A program made the position numbers and the translations under genes. From Pseudoips prasinana (Eukaryota > Arthropoda > Insecta > Lepidoptera > Nolidae): DNA of 64,000 nt. How positions within the stretch are numbered: the stretch's first letter is position 1; each line of letters opens with the position of its first letter. The notes beneath the pieces were generated by a model. The model ran no database searches. It was not told the origin of the DNA and was given only the letters and a program-made list of their open reading frames with translations. The stretch is from NCBI GenBank assembly GCA_951640165.1, contig OX621252.1, positions 17,939,934 to 18,003,933 on the forward strand. Direction: 5' to 3'. Positions 10,490 through 23,700 of the stretch are shown here, piece after piece.

Positions 10490-10720
10490 CATCACATAAG
10501 CCGGAAGATGTCCACTATTGGATATAGGTCCCCTCGAAGATCGCCACAATTGCCGACCTTGTGCCTCCCGCGTCTACCGGCTTTCAGCGACCCTCCCAAG
10601 ATCATGGGTTCTCCTTGCAGAGGACCTGCCCAAGCGATGCGTCTGACTATATTAAAAAAGTCTATTATAATAATAATAAACATTTTTAATATAGTCACAC
10701 GCATCGCGTGGGCAGGTCAT
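10490..10720 (-). mobile_element. RTE LINE 3' end with a foldback duplication
   Basis: 10505-10640 is a reverse-complement match to the RTE tail at 3970-4110 (AAGATCGCCACAATTGCCGA; CAAGATCATGGGTTCTCC). The part 10623-10659 is repeated in inverse at 10683-10718 (GACCTGCCCAAGCGATGCG vs CGCATCGCGTGGGCAGGTC). Confidence 0.6.
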
Positions 10721-11226
10721 GAGAGAACAGAGGGGAGAAATATCTCATCTCTGTTCTTTAATCCCCGGCGCGCGATGCCGACTTTAACTTGGCTATAACT
10801 AACGAATTGTATTTCCTATACATTGGTAAAATAATAATATAATAGTATTCACTGTAACGTTGATGTGAACACTCGCCCTAATACCAATTGAGTTTAGACT
10901 TTGTTTATTAGATTGATTCCGAGTTCCAACACGTATGTTTACGTGTAACTAAATTGCTAAAAGAAATTTCGCACATCTAACAGTTTGTAGACATGTATAA
11001 ATGTACGGAGGAAAAACACAAGGCCCCAATTAACTTGGTCGAGATAAATGTTGGCCCTAAAGTGTAGGCAGTTGAGTCAAAATAGTCCATTCAAGCAACC
11101 TCGTGGCTGCGTTTTTAGTGAATTTGTTCAAATAAGAATACGAAAAACGTATGGCATTTAATTTGACTTTATAAACTGGCTATAAAAACGAGGAGTTTAT
11201 CAATTCGACGGTATGATGCGTATGTA

Positions 11227-11360
11227 CAAACGCCAGCACATCAAGTTACCCTGTCTGTCAAATTTCCCCAATCGAAAGTGAACCTTATTATTTTGTGATA
11301 AAGTTGAAAACCTATAAAAGAAATTTGACTGATTGGGGTAGCTGGGTGTGCTGGCGTCGA
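11227..11360. mobile_element. TA-flanked palindromic MITE, copy 2
   Basis: CAAACGCCAGCACATCAAG...GTGTGCTGGCGTCGA, TA on both sides, same body as 8798-8932 but opposite internal orientation. Confidence 0.75.
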
Positions 11361-11544
11361 TACATATTTTACCTATGCCATTGCTCCGTTATTTAGGAAT
11401 AAATATTCGAAATTTCGCTTAAATCGGTAGGTATGTTACATAATTTTAACCGATTCCGAAAGAAGGAGGAATTCAACTAGGTATAAGGTGTTGTCTATGT
11501 ATGTTATGGGATGAATCCGTTGTTGGTGAACCGATTGTAGTTTT

Positions 11545-11790
11545 TTTTTATTCATACATACATACATGGATAGACTCACGGCTGTTTCCCAGAGGGGTAA
11601 GGAGACAAAACGGATTTACATTTGTCACGCTCTTTGCACACCTCTTTTGCCTGTCATTATATTCGTCGTACATGCTCGCCGGTTTGGGTACTTCTGACCT
11701 GGCCTTTCTTGAGAAGAAGTCTGATTTGGTCAAAGGATGTTTTACGAGGTCTTCCACTTCTGGTGGGAGCATTCACACATGCCAGGTATA
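11545..11790 (-). repeat. Unclassified lepidopteran repeat fragment
   Basis: CATACATACATGGATAGACTC, CAGAGGGGTAAGGAGAC and a TCTTCCACTTCTGGTGGGA block resemble a LINE/SINE body often seen in moths. An in-frame ORF (11501-11854) is not considered coding. Confidence 0.3.
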
Positions 11791-11804
11791 CAATGTCAAT
11801 ACAG

Positions 11805-11857
11805 GGATCAATGAAAGAATATTGACAAAAGAATTGTCAATATTCTTTCATTGATCC
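11805..11857. repeat. Perfect hairpin, 24 bp arms, 5 bp loop
   Basis: GGATCAATGAAAGAATATTG is mirrored by CAATATTCTTTCATTGATCC. Confidence 0.85.
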
Positions 11858-11960
11858 TTTCTAAATACTTTTATTTAATCAATAGGGAAAAAACATATTT
11901 ACAAAAATTCTCATATACATTTTGTGTGAATTAGATTTGTGTGTTTCAATAATAAAATCA

Positions 11961-12203
11961 GGGGCTCTACCGGCTAAATCACCGAACATCGATTTCTTAA
12001 ATGGCGTTCAAATAAATAAAGGTTAAAAATGACTTAATCAATCGTTAAATCGGCTTCAACGTTGACAAACGATTCCGGACCATTTATGACGTCACATGTG
12101 CTCATGGAAGCCGCTTTAACGATTGAATAAGTCATTTTTAACCTTTATTTATTTGAACGCCATTTAAGAAATCGATGTTCGGCGACTTAGCCGGTAGAGG
12201 CCC
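11961..12203. mobile_element. Palindromic ~240 bp MITE (family P), copy 1
   Basis: The outer arms GGGGCTCTACCGGCTAAATC / GACTTAGCCGGTAGAGGCCC continue through GGCGTTCAAATAAATAAAGG / CCTTTATTTATTTGAACGCC. The whole element is nearly self-complementary, with an asymmetric centre (CGGACCATTTATGACGTCAC). Confidence 0.8.
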
Positions 12204-14170
12204 AGCTGTCTGTTTAACTGAATAGTCTAGTTTAACGCATCATATTTTGATATTATATAAGTTTCTGTGTGTCGTGACGGCGATGAACATCAACTCCCTA
12301 TTTCATCCTGTGGCCTAGGAGGGTCTAGAAGATGTTACATGGGCCAACCTCTTAGAAAACGGGCTGCAGCGTCTATCTGTGAACCATGACCGCCGTACCG
12401 CGAACCCCAACCAGTCCCGCCCAGCGTGGCGAACGCCACGCATGACTGATACTGCCAGCTGTTCAGCCATATTGCACATTGTTGAAGTTCGCTGTTGTAA
12501 GATGTAAAAGATGCAAATAAAAAAAACTAACTTCAAAAATATTTAATGCACTAAAGTACATGATATATGTATGTACATTTATGCACGTCAATGGTAATGA
12601 AATGCAATATAATGAAAAGTAAAGGACATACCAAATAAAATATAAATGTCGGATATGTAATTAATATAATATGTAAAGAAATAGATTATTTTAACAAATT
12701 ACATGTAAAATTATATAATAAACAACTAAAAACATATTTATAAAATTGAAAATATTTTTAAAAGTAATTTGTTGTATGTAAGTTTTGTTATTTAGATAGT
12801 CGTTGATCTTATAACATGTTTTTTTTATGAAACACATACGTCGGTATTTTATTATCAAATTGTGGGCCTAACCCCACAAAATACCGATGTACTTTATATA
12901 CACGGTATTGAGGATACAACTCATATTTGTTTATACATATATAATATATGATCATAACCGTAAACACACATTGCATAGACAGTCTCGTAAATTTCCTTTT
13001 GGTATAAGAGTAAAAAGATGGCAGTCGGTCCTCAAACTGAGTGTTTCATTAAATTACTTTCGTAATGAATAAATGTATTACACTGGGGATTCCTTTCTTC
13101 ACTTTTTGCTTCCTTATTTTATTATAAACCGTTGAAAGTGTCTTATGGCTGGAGTTATTTTTTTTATCAAGGGTGTAATAAATTTTATTTTAATGTCTTT
13201 TCTGGATTATTTCAAAATGCAAATGGGATGTCCTAGCCGCTGTCATCCTTTTGTAATTCGTATAATGAAGTGGATGAAATCACAATGTCTGAATATTTCA
13301 GTTGTTGGGTTTATTGTTAGTAAAGGGACCTTTAATTTAAATTTATTTTATTTATTTTTATTTGAAATCTTTTTGCACAAAATTGCAAAAATGCTGTCTT
13401 AATGCCAAAGGCATATCTGCCAGTCCACCTTGCGGTAATGTAAAGAAAACATGGTACAGATACATATATTATATATACATACTATATGATATATAAATTG
13501 AAAAATAAATAATACAAATGTAATATGATACTAACATTTTATTTTAAGATGTGCGCGAGTTTTCTTTTTAAATGCGTAACGACTCTTTGTCATCCTGATT
13601 TCCGGTGGAAGAGATTTCGAAGAGGAATGGATTGAACGAAGAAAGAAATGAATGAAATGATAATAGTGAAAGGGGCACTGACGAAGACGGTTATGAGAAG
13701 AGCGAAAATATTTACTGTGATTGCCTTATATTTAAAAATAATAAAAATATATAAGTAGAGGTTACTTTTAAAACACCAACAACGTTACAGGACTAGATAG
13801 ATAACATCATAAGCGACAACTTTTGTTCTACGAGTTCGGACATAACTCAATACATGAAAAAGAAACTGATTCTATACGGACGACAGGCGATTAGACGAAT
13901 GTGGCAAATTCAAAGGCGCCAACGCTGCACCTTTCCAACCAACACTGGGAATTCATATGAGTATTCAATTAATCCACAAACCTGCACCTTCTAACAACCC
14001 ACAGTAAGTGGGATACTGTTAAGCTATAAACGATACATTACGAGTTTCCTTGCAAACTCTCTTACGGAGGATCTACGTAGCATCTGTAAGCATTGTTCTA
14101 GAAACATGGCCTTTTGTATGTAGCAGCAAAAATAATATAATGCTTCTTTTTCCAAGCGTTTCGATGGTAA
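12204..14170. other. No gene recognised
   Basis: AT-rich. A GC-rich patch at 12310-12440 carries a minus-strand ORF (MAEQLAVSVMRGVRHAGRD) of unknown meaning. Around 13680-14050 are non-repetitive segments with no splice-compatible ORF. Confidence 0.4.
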
Positions 14171-14175
14171 ACTCG

Positions 14176-14400
14176 TTAAATTCTTGTGGCCCAGAACGTG
14201 GCCACACTGATTACCCTGCTTGTGGCATATTTAAGATTCTGCCATGAACATGTGGCAGGGCAGGCTGTGCAAGCTGTTAGATGGGCCATGGATTGGGCCG
14301 ATGCTCCGCAAATACAGTCCATTTTGGGGCACCTAGACTTGTTTTCTTTGCTTCGGCCCACCTGAGTCCGGGGTCTGTTTAGGGATTTCCAGATCGGCCA
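14176..14400 (-). pseudogene. LINE C-terminal fragment
   Basis: Minus-strand reading shows CPKMDCICGASAQSMAHLTA, CTACPATCSWQNL and ISVATFWATRI. A Cys/His cluster followed by (A)(T/F)FW-x-x-I at the very end is typical of the C-terminus of lepidopteran Jockey-like LINE ORF2. Short and with no RT core. Confidence 0.45.
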
Positions 14401-14483
14401 CAGTAATTGATGTCTAGGTGGCTTTCAGAAAGCGTGACAAACTGATCCAGCAATGTTTCTGTGCACGCCAGATGCTGCATCTC

Positions 14484-14538
14484 GCTGTTGAGGGGTCTGC
14501 TGTCTGTTGAGGGGTCTGCTGTCTGTTGAGGGGGCTGT
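14484..14538 (+). repeat. Short tandem repeat, ~19 bp unit
   Basis: CTGTTGAGGGGTCTGCTGT is repeated about 2.8 times, 70 bp upstream of the acceptor of exon a. Confidence 0.85.
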
Positions 14539-14608
14539 TAATGCTAAGGTGCAGATATGTGCGCTTATTTACAATATCAGGTCTAACTATATGTTTCTAT
14601 TGTTGCAG

Positions 14609-14741
14609 TGTCAACGGTGGATGTGGACGCCGTGTTAGGGGGGAAGGCTTCACTGCCTTGTGACGTCACACCGGACACCAATGAAGACAGGGTCTATATG
14701 GTGCTCTGGTTTAGGAAGAGCGGCGGGAAACCTATTTACAG
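14609..14741 (+). CDS. Sidestep-family exon a: Ig1, N-terminal half
   Basis: The acceptor is TTGTTGCAG before 14609 and the donor is CAG|GTACAT after 14741. The first two bases complete a split codon (upstream phase 1) and the last two (AG) start a serine codon finished by T in the next exon (phase 2). It encodes the A-C strands of the first Ig domain: [19 protein letters not shown] with the B-strand Cys, then VYMVLWFR with the core Trp. The conserved joint PIY-SFDVRGR is only restored by splicing to 37990, which confirms both borders. The reading frame stays open past the donor into SINE sequence, so the longer ORF is not real. The preceding signal-peptide exon was not found. Confidence 0.87.
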
Positions 14742-17700
14742 GTACATTTATGTATTATTAGCGCCTCGTTGTTGTAACGGTTGCGAGTTTAACCGGAGTA
14801 AATGAATTTTGGTTCAAATCCCGGGGTCGGAAAAAAGTGTTTTTGAGAGTTTTCTGGCAAGAAAACATGCAGTAGCAGCGTGGTGTCTGGAAGTTGGCAG
14901 TGTATGACACTCTTACTTCGAAAAGTACGTAAATTTGTCGCTAATCGACGACCACTCCCCAATCGTGTAGATTATGAGTGTTAGGAAATAGAGCGTGGAT
15001 GTTTGCGCTCATACCATCGCGCAACCTGCGTAGTTTGGAAGGATCTGTTCAAATTAACCACTTAGCCGTAGCGTTCGGCCAGCAGTGGAATTATATTTGA
15101 TTATTTAATTAAAAGTAATTTGTATGGTCCATGAGTGCTTGGTGAGGTTAAGCATTTAGGCTCACGGTCAGTCCATAGATGGGTGACCGGAAAAGTGGTC
15201 TAATTTCTGAGCGTCACCGTGCTTCGGAGGGCACGTTAAGCTGTCTGTCCCGGTTGTAGCTATAAGACTCTGGCATGCTTAACAGTCGTTAAGCCATGCC
15301 AGAGGCGTAATAGGCGGCTTGAACAACTCTGACACTAGGGTAACCATTGCCCATTAACCAGTCAAGTGAACTGAATGTCTTCTAGGCCAACTAACTGCAA
15401 ACGTCATGACAAAAATGCTTAAGTCTATTCACTAAAGAGTGGTAACATTTTTTAGTCTGGTTGAAACTTTCGAACTACTTTTTGCTTCCAAGCTGACATT
15501 CACACATAACTAAATATGCAGCATGTTCTTAAGAAGTAGGCTTTAAACTTAATACATAAAATATCATAAGTACAAATACACGCCATATATCTTTAAGGTG
15601 CAATATAACTTTAGTTAAGGTAATATATAATACATATTTTTTCTTGGCATACGGTTTTAACCAATGTTCAACTACGACGCTGTTTTATTAAGAAAATGGA
15701 TATATCATCGTACAAACATAGTCTCTAGACAACTTATCTGATACAAAATAAATATAAAAGCTAAGAAGCCCGAGGCTCGTAGGTATCTATATAATATGAT
15801 CGGCTTACTATATGACGCTAATGAATTATGAAAGGATATCCCAGCCTTTTGTAGTATTTCATCTTTGTATAGAACTACTATACATACAATAAAAGCCTAA
15901 ACAAGTACGAACAACATAATGGATTTACGATTATGATTTAGTTTGCCTGACTCGAATACGATACATATTTTATAAAAATATAAGAAAATCAGATTTTCCT
16001 TTTGTTATTCTAATGAAGTACTGAATAAACTTATAGCCAGACTATTGATCATCTTTTGTTTAGGGCACTATGTTCCTCGGTAATTGCTCATTACGTAGAA
16101 TTATATTACTACCTTTGGGCATAACTAATCGCTATCTTCTTCTTCTTAGGGTGTCGATGACAATCTAAATTAAGTCAGCCCAGAATTCAGCTACGCGTTG
16201 AGCGTTGTCAGTAGCGTCCATTAGATCTTGTAACGTGCAGGCATTAGGGCACGCAGGACTAATCGCTATAAAAATGTTGAATAACAAAACCTTTGCGAGC
16301 ATTATCAGTCAAAACATAGTAACAATAATGTCCTCCCAGCCGAATTTCGGCCAGTTTTAACAGAGATTAGCCATCTGCGCGGGACATATTATAGTGCTCA
16401 AAGTAAGTGTGCGCAAACACAGGAGCACTTCCTATTCCATCACTCTCCTGATCCGATGGGACGCCTTGCGACACGATTGGAAAGAGGTCAGGCACAGGAC
16501 CGACGACTTTACGTGCTCACCGAGGCACGGGGGTATAATACCGCCAACTCCCAGACTTCGGGCTGATGCTGAGAAATTTTTCTTTATACAGAAAAGTCCC
16601 AAAATCACTTTTGGCCCGACCCGGGATTTGAACCCAGGACCTCGTTATCTACGGGGGAATCTTGGGCATGGCAACCTATTTGAATCTGTTAAGCAGATAT
16701 AGTGCACAAGTGTGATCACAAAGACAGATACAATGTCGTGATCTGGTAGGACGGTTAGCGGGAGAACGATTATTATAAAAAATGTTTAATAGAGAAAAGT
16801 GTCTTCATTAGTACTATAAATTTCGATAAATAAACATAAACATAATCTCCTGGACAATAACTTAATACATGCTAGCTAAATATCATTACTATTATAAAAT
16901 AAATTTTATAAATGTTTGAACAATCCGTGTACCTAAATATCTATATGTAACTAGAAATAATTATGTATTCTTAACTATATTACTACATGTTCTGACTACA
17001 AGCGCGTTTTTAAAGTCTACGTGAATAAAAACCTTTTTTGTTTTATTTTTCTTATTTATTTATAGCTATTAATCGCTAAAGTGAACTCATTAAAATCAAA
17101 TTTGATCGTGCGCACTGATACCTGACTAAAAACATATTTATTTATTTATTTGTATATTGGATCAATAATAAAAATACCTGGCTACGACATATTATATAAG
17201 CTAGGCAGGCGTAGTGATGGAGTGGCAATATACACCACGAAAGTACCTAAGTAACCATATAAAAGCAAAAGTAAATTCTACCTAACTACAATAAAAACAC
17301 AAAACATCTTAATGCCTGTGGCTGGATATAACAGTAGGAAAAACGAATTTAACTTTTGTCTCTAGTACAGAAGCCAGCGCATACAGCTACCCCAATCTGT
17401 CAAATTTCTTTTATAGATTTTCAGCTTTATCACATAAGCATAAGGTTCACTTTCAATTGGGTAAACTTGACGGATTGGGGTAGCTTGATGTGCTGGCGTC
17501 TAAACATAAGCTAACACTCGGCAATAGAACAAGACATAACTTTCAAAGGTCAAGTTATCATTTTCTTGACTTACTGAACCATGCATCAGAAACAAAGCTG
17601 TGTTTATATTATTATAGTGATCACTATTAGTACTATATATAAATACAAGTAAATACCTCATAATTTGGCGATTAATGTCCCTAGTGAAAAATACAATAAA

Positions 17701-20700
17701 CATCTAAATAAATAAATAAAAAAGGTTTATATTTTGTTTGTTGTGTTTAAAGACTTTAAAAAAGCGCTTGTAAATAGTCAGAACATGTTTGTAGTAATAT
17801 AGTTGTATACATTAGATATTATTTCTAGTAACATAGATATTTAGGTACATCTTGTATGAAAACATTTATAAAATTTATTTTATTTTATCTGTGTGCGCAC
17901 ATCCTCTTGCACTATGTATGATACATACTGTGTACAAACTACACAGTATGTATCATACATAGTGCCGTCGCTGAAATTTAGCCAGAAGCACTAATATTAT
18001 CATCTATATCAAAAAACATAAATCTATAATTAATATTTAACTTGGCCTTTATTAACAGAATTTTTGTATTGATTGCTTTAGGTAGTTTGCTTTCTCTGTT
18101 AAAGTACCTACCATTCTAACAAGCTTGCTTATGTCGTATACCTAAATAATGTCTTCCTGGTGACCTACCGCCTAAGTCGCCGATCATCGAGATCATGATA
18201 AGCGTTCAAATAAATGAAGGTTAAAAATGACTAAATCATTCGTTCAATCAGCTTCCATGAGCACATGTAACGTCATAAATGAGCCGGAATCGATTTTCAA
18301 CGTTGAAACCGATTGAACGAATAATTAGTAATTTTTAACCTTCATCTATTTGAACGCCGAACACGATAACGATGATTGGCGACTTAGGCGGTAGCCCCCC
18401 TTGGGCTCTACCAGCTTAGTCGCCGAACATAGTTTTTGTGAATGGCGTACAAATAAATAAAGGTTAAAAATTACTGAATCAACGATAAATCGGATTCAAC
18501 GTTGACAATCGATTCCGGACCATTTATGACGTCACATGTGGTCATGGAAGCCGATATAACAATTGATTAAGTCATTTTTAACCTTTATTTATTTGAACGC
18601 CATTCACGAAAACGATGTTTGACGACTTAGCTGGTAGAGCCCCGGCTGAGCCATGATCATCGTACTGCGATCGCGAAACTGCCAAGGGTAGCGACAATAT
18701 GTGCTCTTTTGGAATCCTTCAGCAGTGGCGGTCATTCAACTGACCTGACGATAGTAACAGGCGGGTTATGTTAAGTGTCAATTGAGTGCGACAACTTATC
18801 CTCATAATGAGCTCGTTATAAACTCCATAACCCAGATCCAGGCATCTAGTCAGCATAAGCTTCGCTTTTGCTAGTTTTCTGTACCTTATAAATTACTCTA
18901 GTGACAAGTGTAGCACGCCACAGAATAATTACATCGAAATGTATTATTTCGAAATTACACCCATAATATTATAGTTCTGTGGCGTATATCATAAGACTAT
19001 AATAATTTAAATTTAAAATCACCGTAAAACAATAACTTTGTCTGAAAATATACATCTAATCGATTTTTCTGTATAAACCTGATTTAAACTAGATGTATAT
19101 AAGACTATACCCAAAGCATTCCCTATCCAATAAATAGCAATTATCTTAATCAGTTTACAAATAAAGAAGAATTGTGAAAATGAAGAAAGAACAAATACAT
19201 ACGGAAATATTCAAGCGCTTTCAGACAAATTGTTTAGATCCTCATTTTAAGTTACTTTACTTACCTAGTTTTACAGTTAGATACCTGTTGTATTTAACGA
19301 TCTAATTTTAGATACCTATTCTTAGAATATACACGGTCTATCTTATTAATTATTTCCTATAAATTAGGGATCGTTTCTCTGTCTTAAACTTCCGTCGAAA
19401 TGTTCTTTGTCTTATCATCCTTGATTGGAAACTCAAAAGTTTAAGTTATATTGAATTCTAAGCGCTATTTGCTATTCTGTATTCCAACATTGAATAATCT
19501 ATATTTCTCTGAATATATTAACACTAGTACAACTAGGAAATGCAAATACTTTATAACCAAGAATTATATGATAGGCACCATAAGTAGCGCTAATCTTATT
19601 TATAAAACTATCAAACCGTTTAGGCTACAGAAGCTTCCAAAGAAATTAGTTTTATATATAAGATTTTTATAATACCTATATATGTTATTTATTTGTATCT
19701 GGAGTACGGTAGTGCCCCGCCAAGTCAAATGTGAAGAAACACTGCCGTACATTCCTTTTCTTGAGCTATTTAGCCGCAGTTTCAGACCCCTCTTTGAGAG
19801 CCTTTGATTAGGACAAGAACGCTGAAATTTTCTTCCACGAACGATTGAACACTTTTTCACGCTCTAGATATTGAAAAAAATGCTATCAACAGTTGAACAG
19901 TTTTTACACGTTAGTGAGTTACAGGTCAACGGCCAAGTCACATAGCATTAAATATAATAATAAAGAAATTGCAGTAAGGAATCGTAGACTAGGCTCAACT
20001 TTGTCTAGAGATTTCATAACTTTTTAGAGATAAACAACCATCTCCATCGAGACTTGGCTATTTTTTTACAGAATGTTTTGGTGGGTATAGTTTTACATCT
20101 CAATGTTTTTATATGATGTATTCTGACTGAAAATATCATATAATACAATAGTATTGTCCCGTTCGGGCTTTAAACCCTAGTACCAGTAAGGGTTTTTGGT
20201 AGCTTTTGGAACGGCGCTAGCATGTTCTAGATAATAACAGAACAAAAGAAAAAGGATAACTGATGACAAGGACTTACAAAATTCTTAATTAAAAAATTTA
20301 CATTTGATGTTTCCAGAATAATTAGAAAGAGATAGAGTGAGTTTTATGAATGAAACGAAAGAGATAGGTGAAGATAAGGACAGAAGCATTATGACTAATC
20401 TGTCATATAGGCGAATTTTCTAGAAAGAATATTATGACTTACAATTTTTTTTTAATTTGGAGCAATTTAGGGGCATATAAGCGAAATGTTGAAGCAGAAC
20501 AGTTTTAGTTTTAATTGAAGTGAAATCGAAGTCGAATTAAGAGGAAGAAAATCTAAGTGAAAAACTGAATAAGTGCAAGTGATCAGTGACAGTAAACAGT
20601 GCCAAGTGTTCCCTGCTACATGTCACGTTGATGAAAAGTTATTAAAGTTACATTTAAAAAATAAATTAAATTTAAAAAATTCATTGAAGGAATATAACGA

Positions 20701-23700
20701 CTGTCCGGTATGCCATTTTTAATTTATCTTAAAACATTCCAAATTTGAATCTGTTACAATATCGTCCGGTATGTAATTAAAGATTGATGAGTATTTTTCT
20801 ATGACTATTGGCCCTCTATCGCGTTGTCAACAATCAAAAATATACACGTTTAAAAGGTATCAATTAAAGATACGGCGCCATACGTATATAAAATAATAGC
20901 ATGACGTGCTTCTAACTATTAAAATACCTACTAGTTTGAGTCATGTAATTTATTTACGATGTTTATGAATTATTAATATTTGTTTATTACGACATTTGAC
21001 CTTTTCCCTGTTACTTGGACTTATGTTGTCACAACACTAAACACTTATATTACTTCCAGACGTTGCCCCAAGTTTTATAAAATCTGGTTAATTATAGACC
21101 ATTTTAAGGCCAAATTTAATTTCAAATACTTCAATTTTAAAAGGATGCAGGTTATTTTCATATGAGTATCTTGAACGATTTGTCTTCGCTTATAACATTT
21201 TGCGAACATGAACAGACCACCCATACCGAACATACTTTGAGAGTGTGATCTCTAGCAAAACAATTGTTATATCATATTTTATAGCTTGTGTAACCAATAG
21301 GTGCCTATACTCTCGTAATTAATATGAGGTTAAGCACATTTGCACACCCTTAAGATATATTCTTGGTACTTTTGCAGTTCTAGCTATATCATTCTGCATT
21401 CTCCTTTTTGCTCCAGAGGTATGTGGAGTAACTATCTTTTATATATTCCTCCTTGTATCTTTATGACAAACTCATTGTGGGCAGTTATAATAAATGCCCA
21501 ATACGTACTTGGGCCTCAGCGCTCAGAGCCATTTCGTTGAGTAACATGTTGATTTTGGCTTACAGGTAGGTAAGAGGGTGGGATTAGCCCATATAAAATT
21601 ATAAAAAGACAGACAGTTAAACAATATAATAATAATATCTAGGGACAATGTCACACGGATCATCCTAGCCCCAAACTAAGCAAAGCTTGTACTATGGGTA
21701 CCAGGCGACGATATACATACTTATATAGATAGATAAATACATAGAAAACATCCATGACTCGGAAACAAATATTCGTGCTCATCACACAAATGTTTGCACT
21801 TACCGGGACTCGAACCCAGGACCACCAGCTTCGTAGGCAGGAGCACTACCAACTAGGCTACGGCTAGGAGTTAAACAACACGTGCACTACAGTAATTCAG
21901 GGTGCTGTTGGGGCTGCTTCGCTTCTCCGGCGCTTCGGCGATGTTCGCCAAAGCGCGCGTGTTTTTATATAACCATGCGCAAGCGGTGCACATCCCTAGT
22001 GCGCAGTGCGGATCAGCCCGAACCGTATCCTCAGCGCCTTAAATTCGCCCAGCGATTCGACTGCCAGTACTTGTATCTGTGGCATGGTACATATACGGTA
22101 TAATGTGGGAATATTGTTTTGACCTGTAATTGTATTATCTTTTATTGTATTTGTATTAGTTTTATTTTTATAATTGGTCCATGTTGGCGTTTAATCGAAT
22201 AAATAATAAATAGGTAACTAGTTGACAAATAGCAGGCGGATACGTGGGCCAAGAACTGTAATGTATGGTAACTCTAATAACTTATGCTTTCACAATGATT
22301 TGAAAGTTAACTTAAACTTTATGATTCTAAACTTTGATATATGAAATCTATTCAAGCGTTTAATAGTAGTTAAACCTATATTTGATTTTAGTAGTTAAAG
22401 TTAGGGTTAGTGGCTATTAGGTTATGATCGTAATAAAACTATATTATAGTGATAGGTTTTGCTTTTTGTACAATATTCATAACGTAAACTAATATTGCTC
22501 CAGAAAAGGCACTCCAGCCATGTAAGCCCTGCTGCGTGGAGTGCGACAATACGTAAATTTACTAGTTTTAAATTCTAGTCTTGGGATTTTAAAAGAACTC
22601 AAATCAGTTCACTAGTGTAAGTGTAAACTACAAAACCAATAAAGTAAAGTGATTTGGATTCATAGAAACAGTTTTATTATTGCTTTATAAACATTTCACA
22701 TTAACTACTAATACCGTTATCTTTCAAATGTGATTACAGTTATATTCTATATAATATTATATTACATCAATGTCGGTATTTACGTGCTTGCAAATTGCAG
22801 TAAACAATCTTTGCTGCTCGACACATTCGTTATACATCGACCTCCAAGGCTGCCCAGTTAGTAAATGGATATAGGGCAGTAGCAGTAGAATAGTATTATT
22901 AGTTGTACCTCTAGTTGTACTATTTAATTCAAGTAAAAGCAGCCGTTTTTTATAAGAATTTAGAAATACACGCATCAAGAAATAAAAGCGCGATAGCGAT
23001 GTATTTAATTTGACCAACATATTGGACTTTATTTATTTATTAACTAATATAACAAAGAAAAAAAACTTGGGGCAACGTCTGGAAGGATTTAATATAAGTG
23101 TCAAGTGTTGTGACAACATAAGTCCAAGTAACACGGAAAAGGTCAAATGTCGTAATAAACAAATATTAATAATTCATAAACATCGTAAATAAAATACATG
23201 AATAAAACTAGTAGGTATTTTAATAGTTAGAAGCACGTCAGGCTATTTGATATACGTATGGCGCCGTATCTTTAATTGGTACCTTTTTAACTTGTACATT
23301 TTTGATTGTTGGCAACGCGATAGAGGGCCAATAGACATAAAAAAATACCCATCAGTCTTTAATTGCATACCGAGCAATATTGTAACACACTCAAATCTGG
23401 AATGTTTTAAGATAAATTAAAAATGGCATAACGGACAGTCGTTATATTCTTTTGTTTTTTTTTAATTATATTATTATTATGAATAAACTCAAAAACGAAT
23501 TGACTGATTTTGAAAATTCTTTCTCTTTACAACGCTATATAATTATCTTATTTTTTAAAATTAGAGGTTCAATTATTTAACCCAAGGTATCAAAGGTTTG
23601 ACTAAAAAGTAATATTTGGCGATGACTAACTAACTTTAGCGAAAATTTAAAATACTAAATTATCTTTATGTGTGTGTATTTTACCCAGGCAAAGCCGGGT

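Noticed and set aside
11501..11854. 117-residue ORF
   Set aside because: It runs through a repeat fragment and half of a hairpin; no domain or splice logic.
1..14600. Search for the signal-peptide exon of the Ig gene
   Set aside because: No ATG followed by a hydrophobic stretch and a phase-1 donor was convincing.
14608..14805. ORF beginning with an apparent GTG start at exon a
   Set aside because: The G belongs to the intron's AG and the frame past 14741 is intron/SINE; the true structure is an internal exon 14609-14741.
21780..21868. tRNA-like A and B boxes (also at 10080, 40430, 43490, 51110, 63300)
   Set aside because: They head repeated SINE units with target duplications or shared tails and show no sign of intact tRNA genes.
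22757..23020. 87-residue ORF inside the long-TIR element as a transposase remnant
   Set aside because: No DDE/DDD pattern or helix-turn-helix visible; left unassigned.
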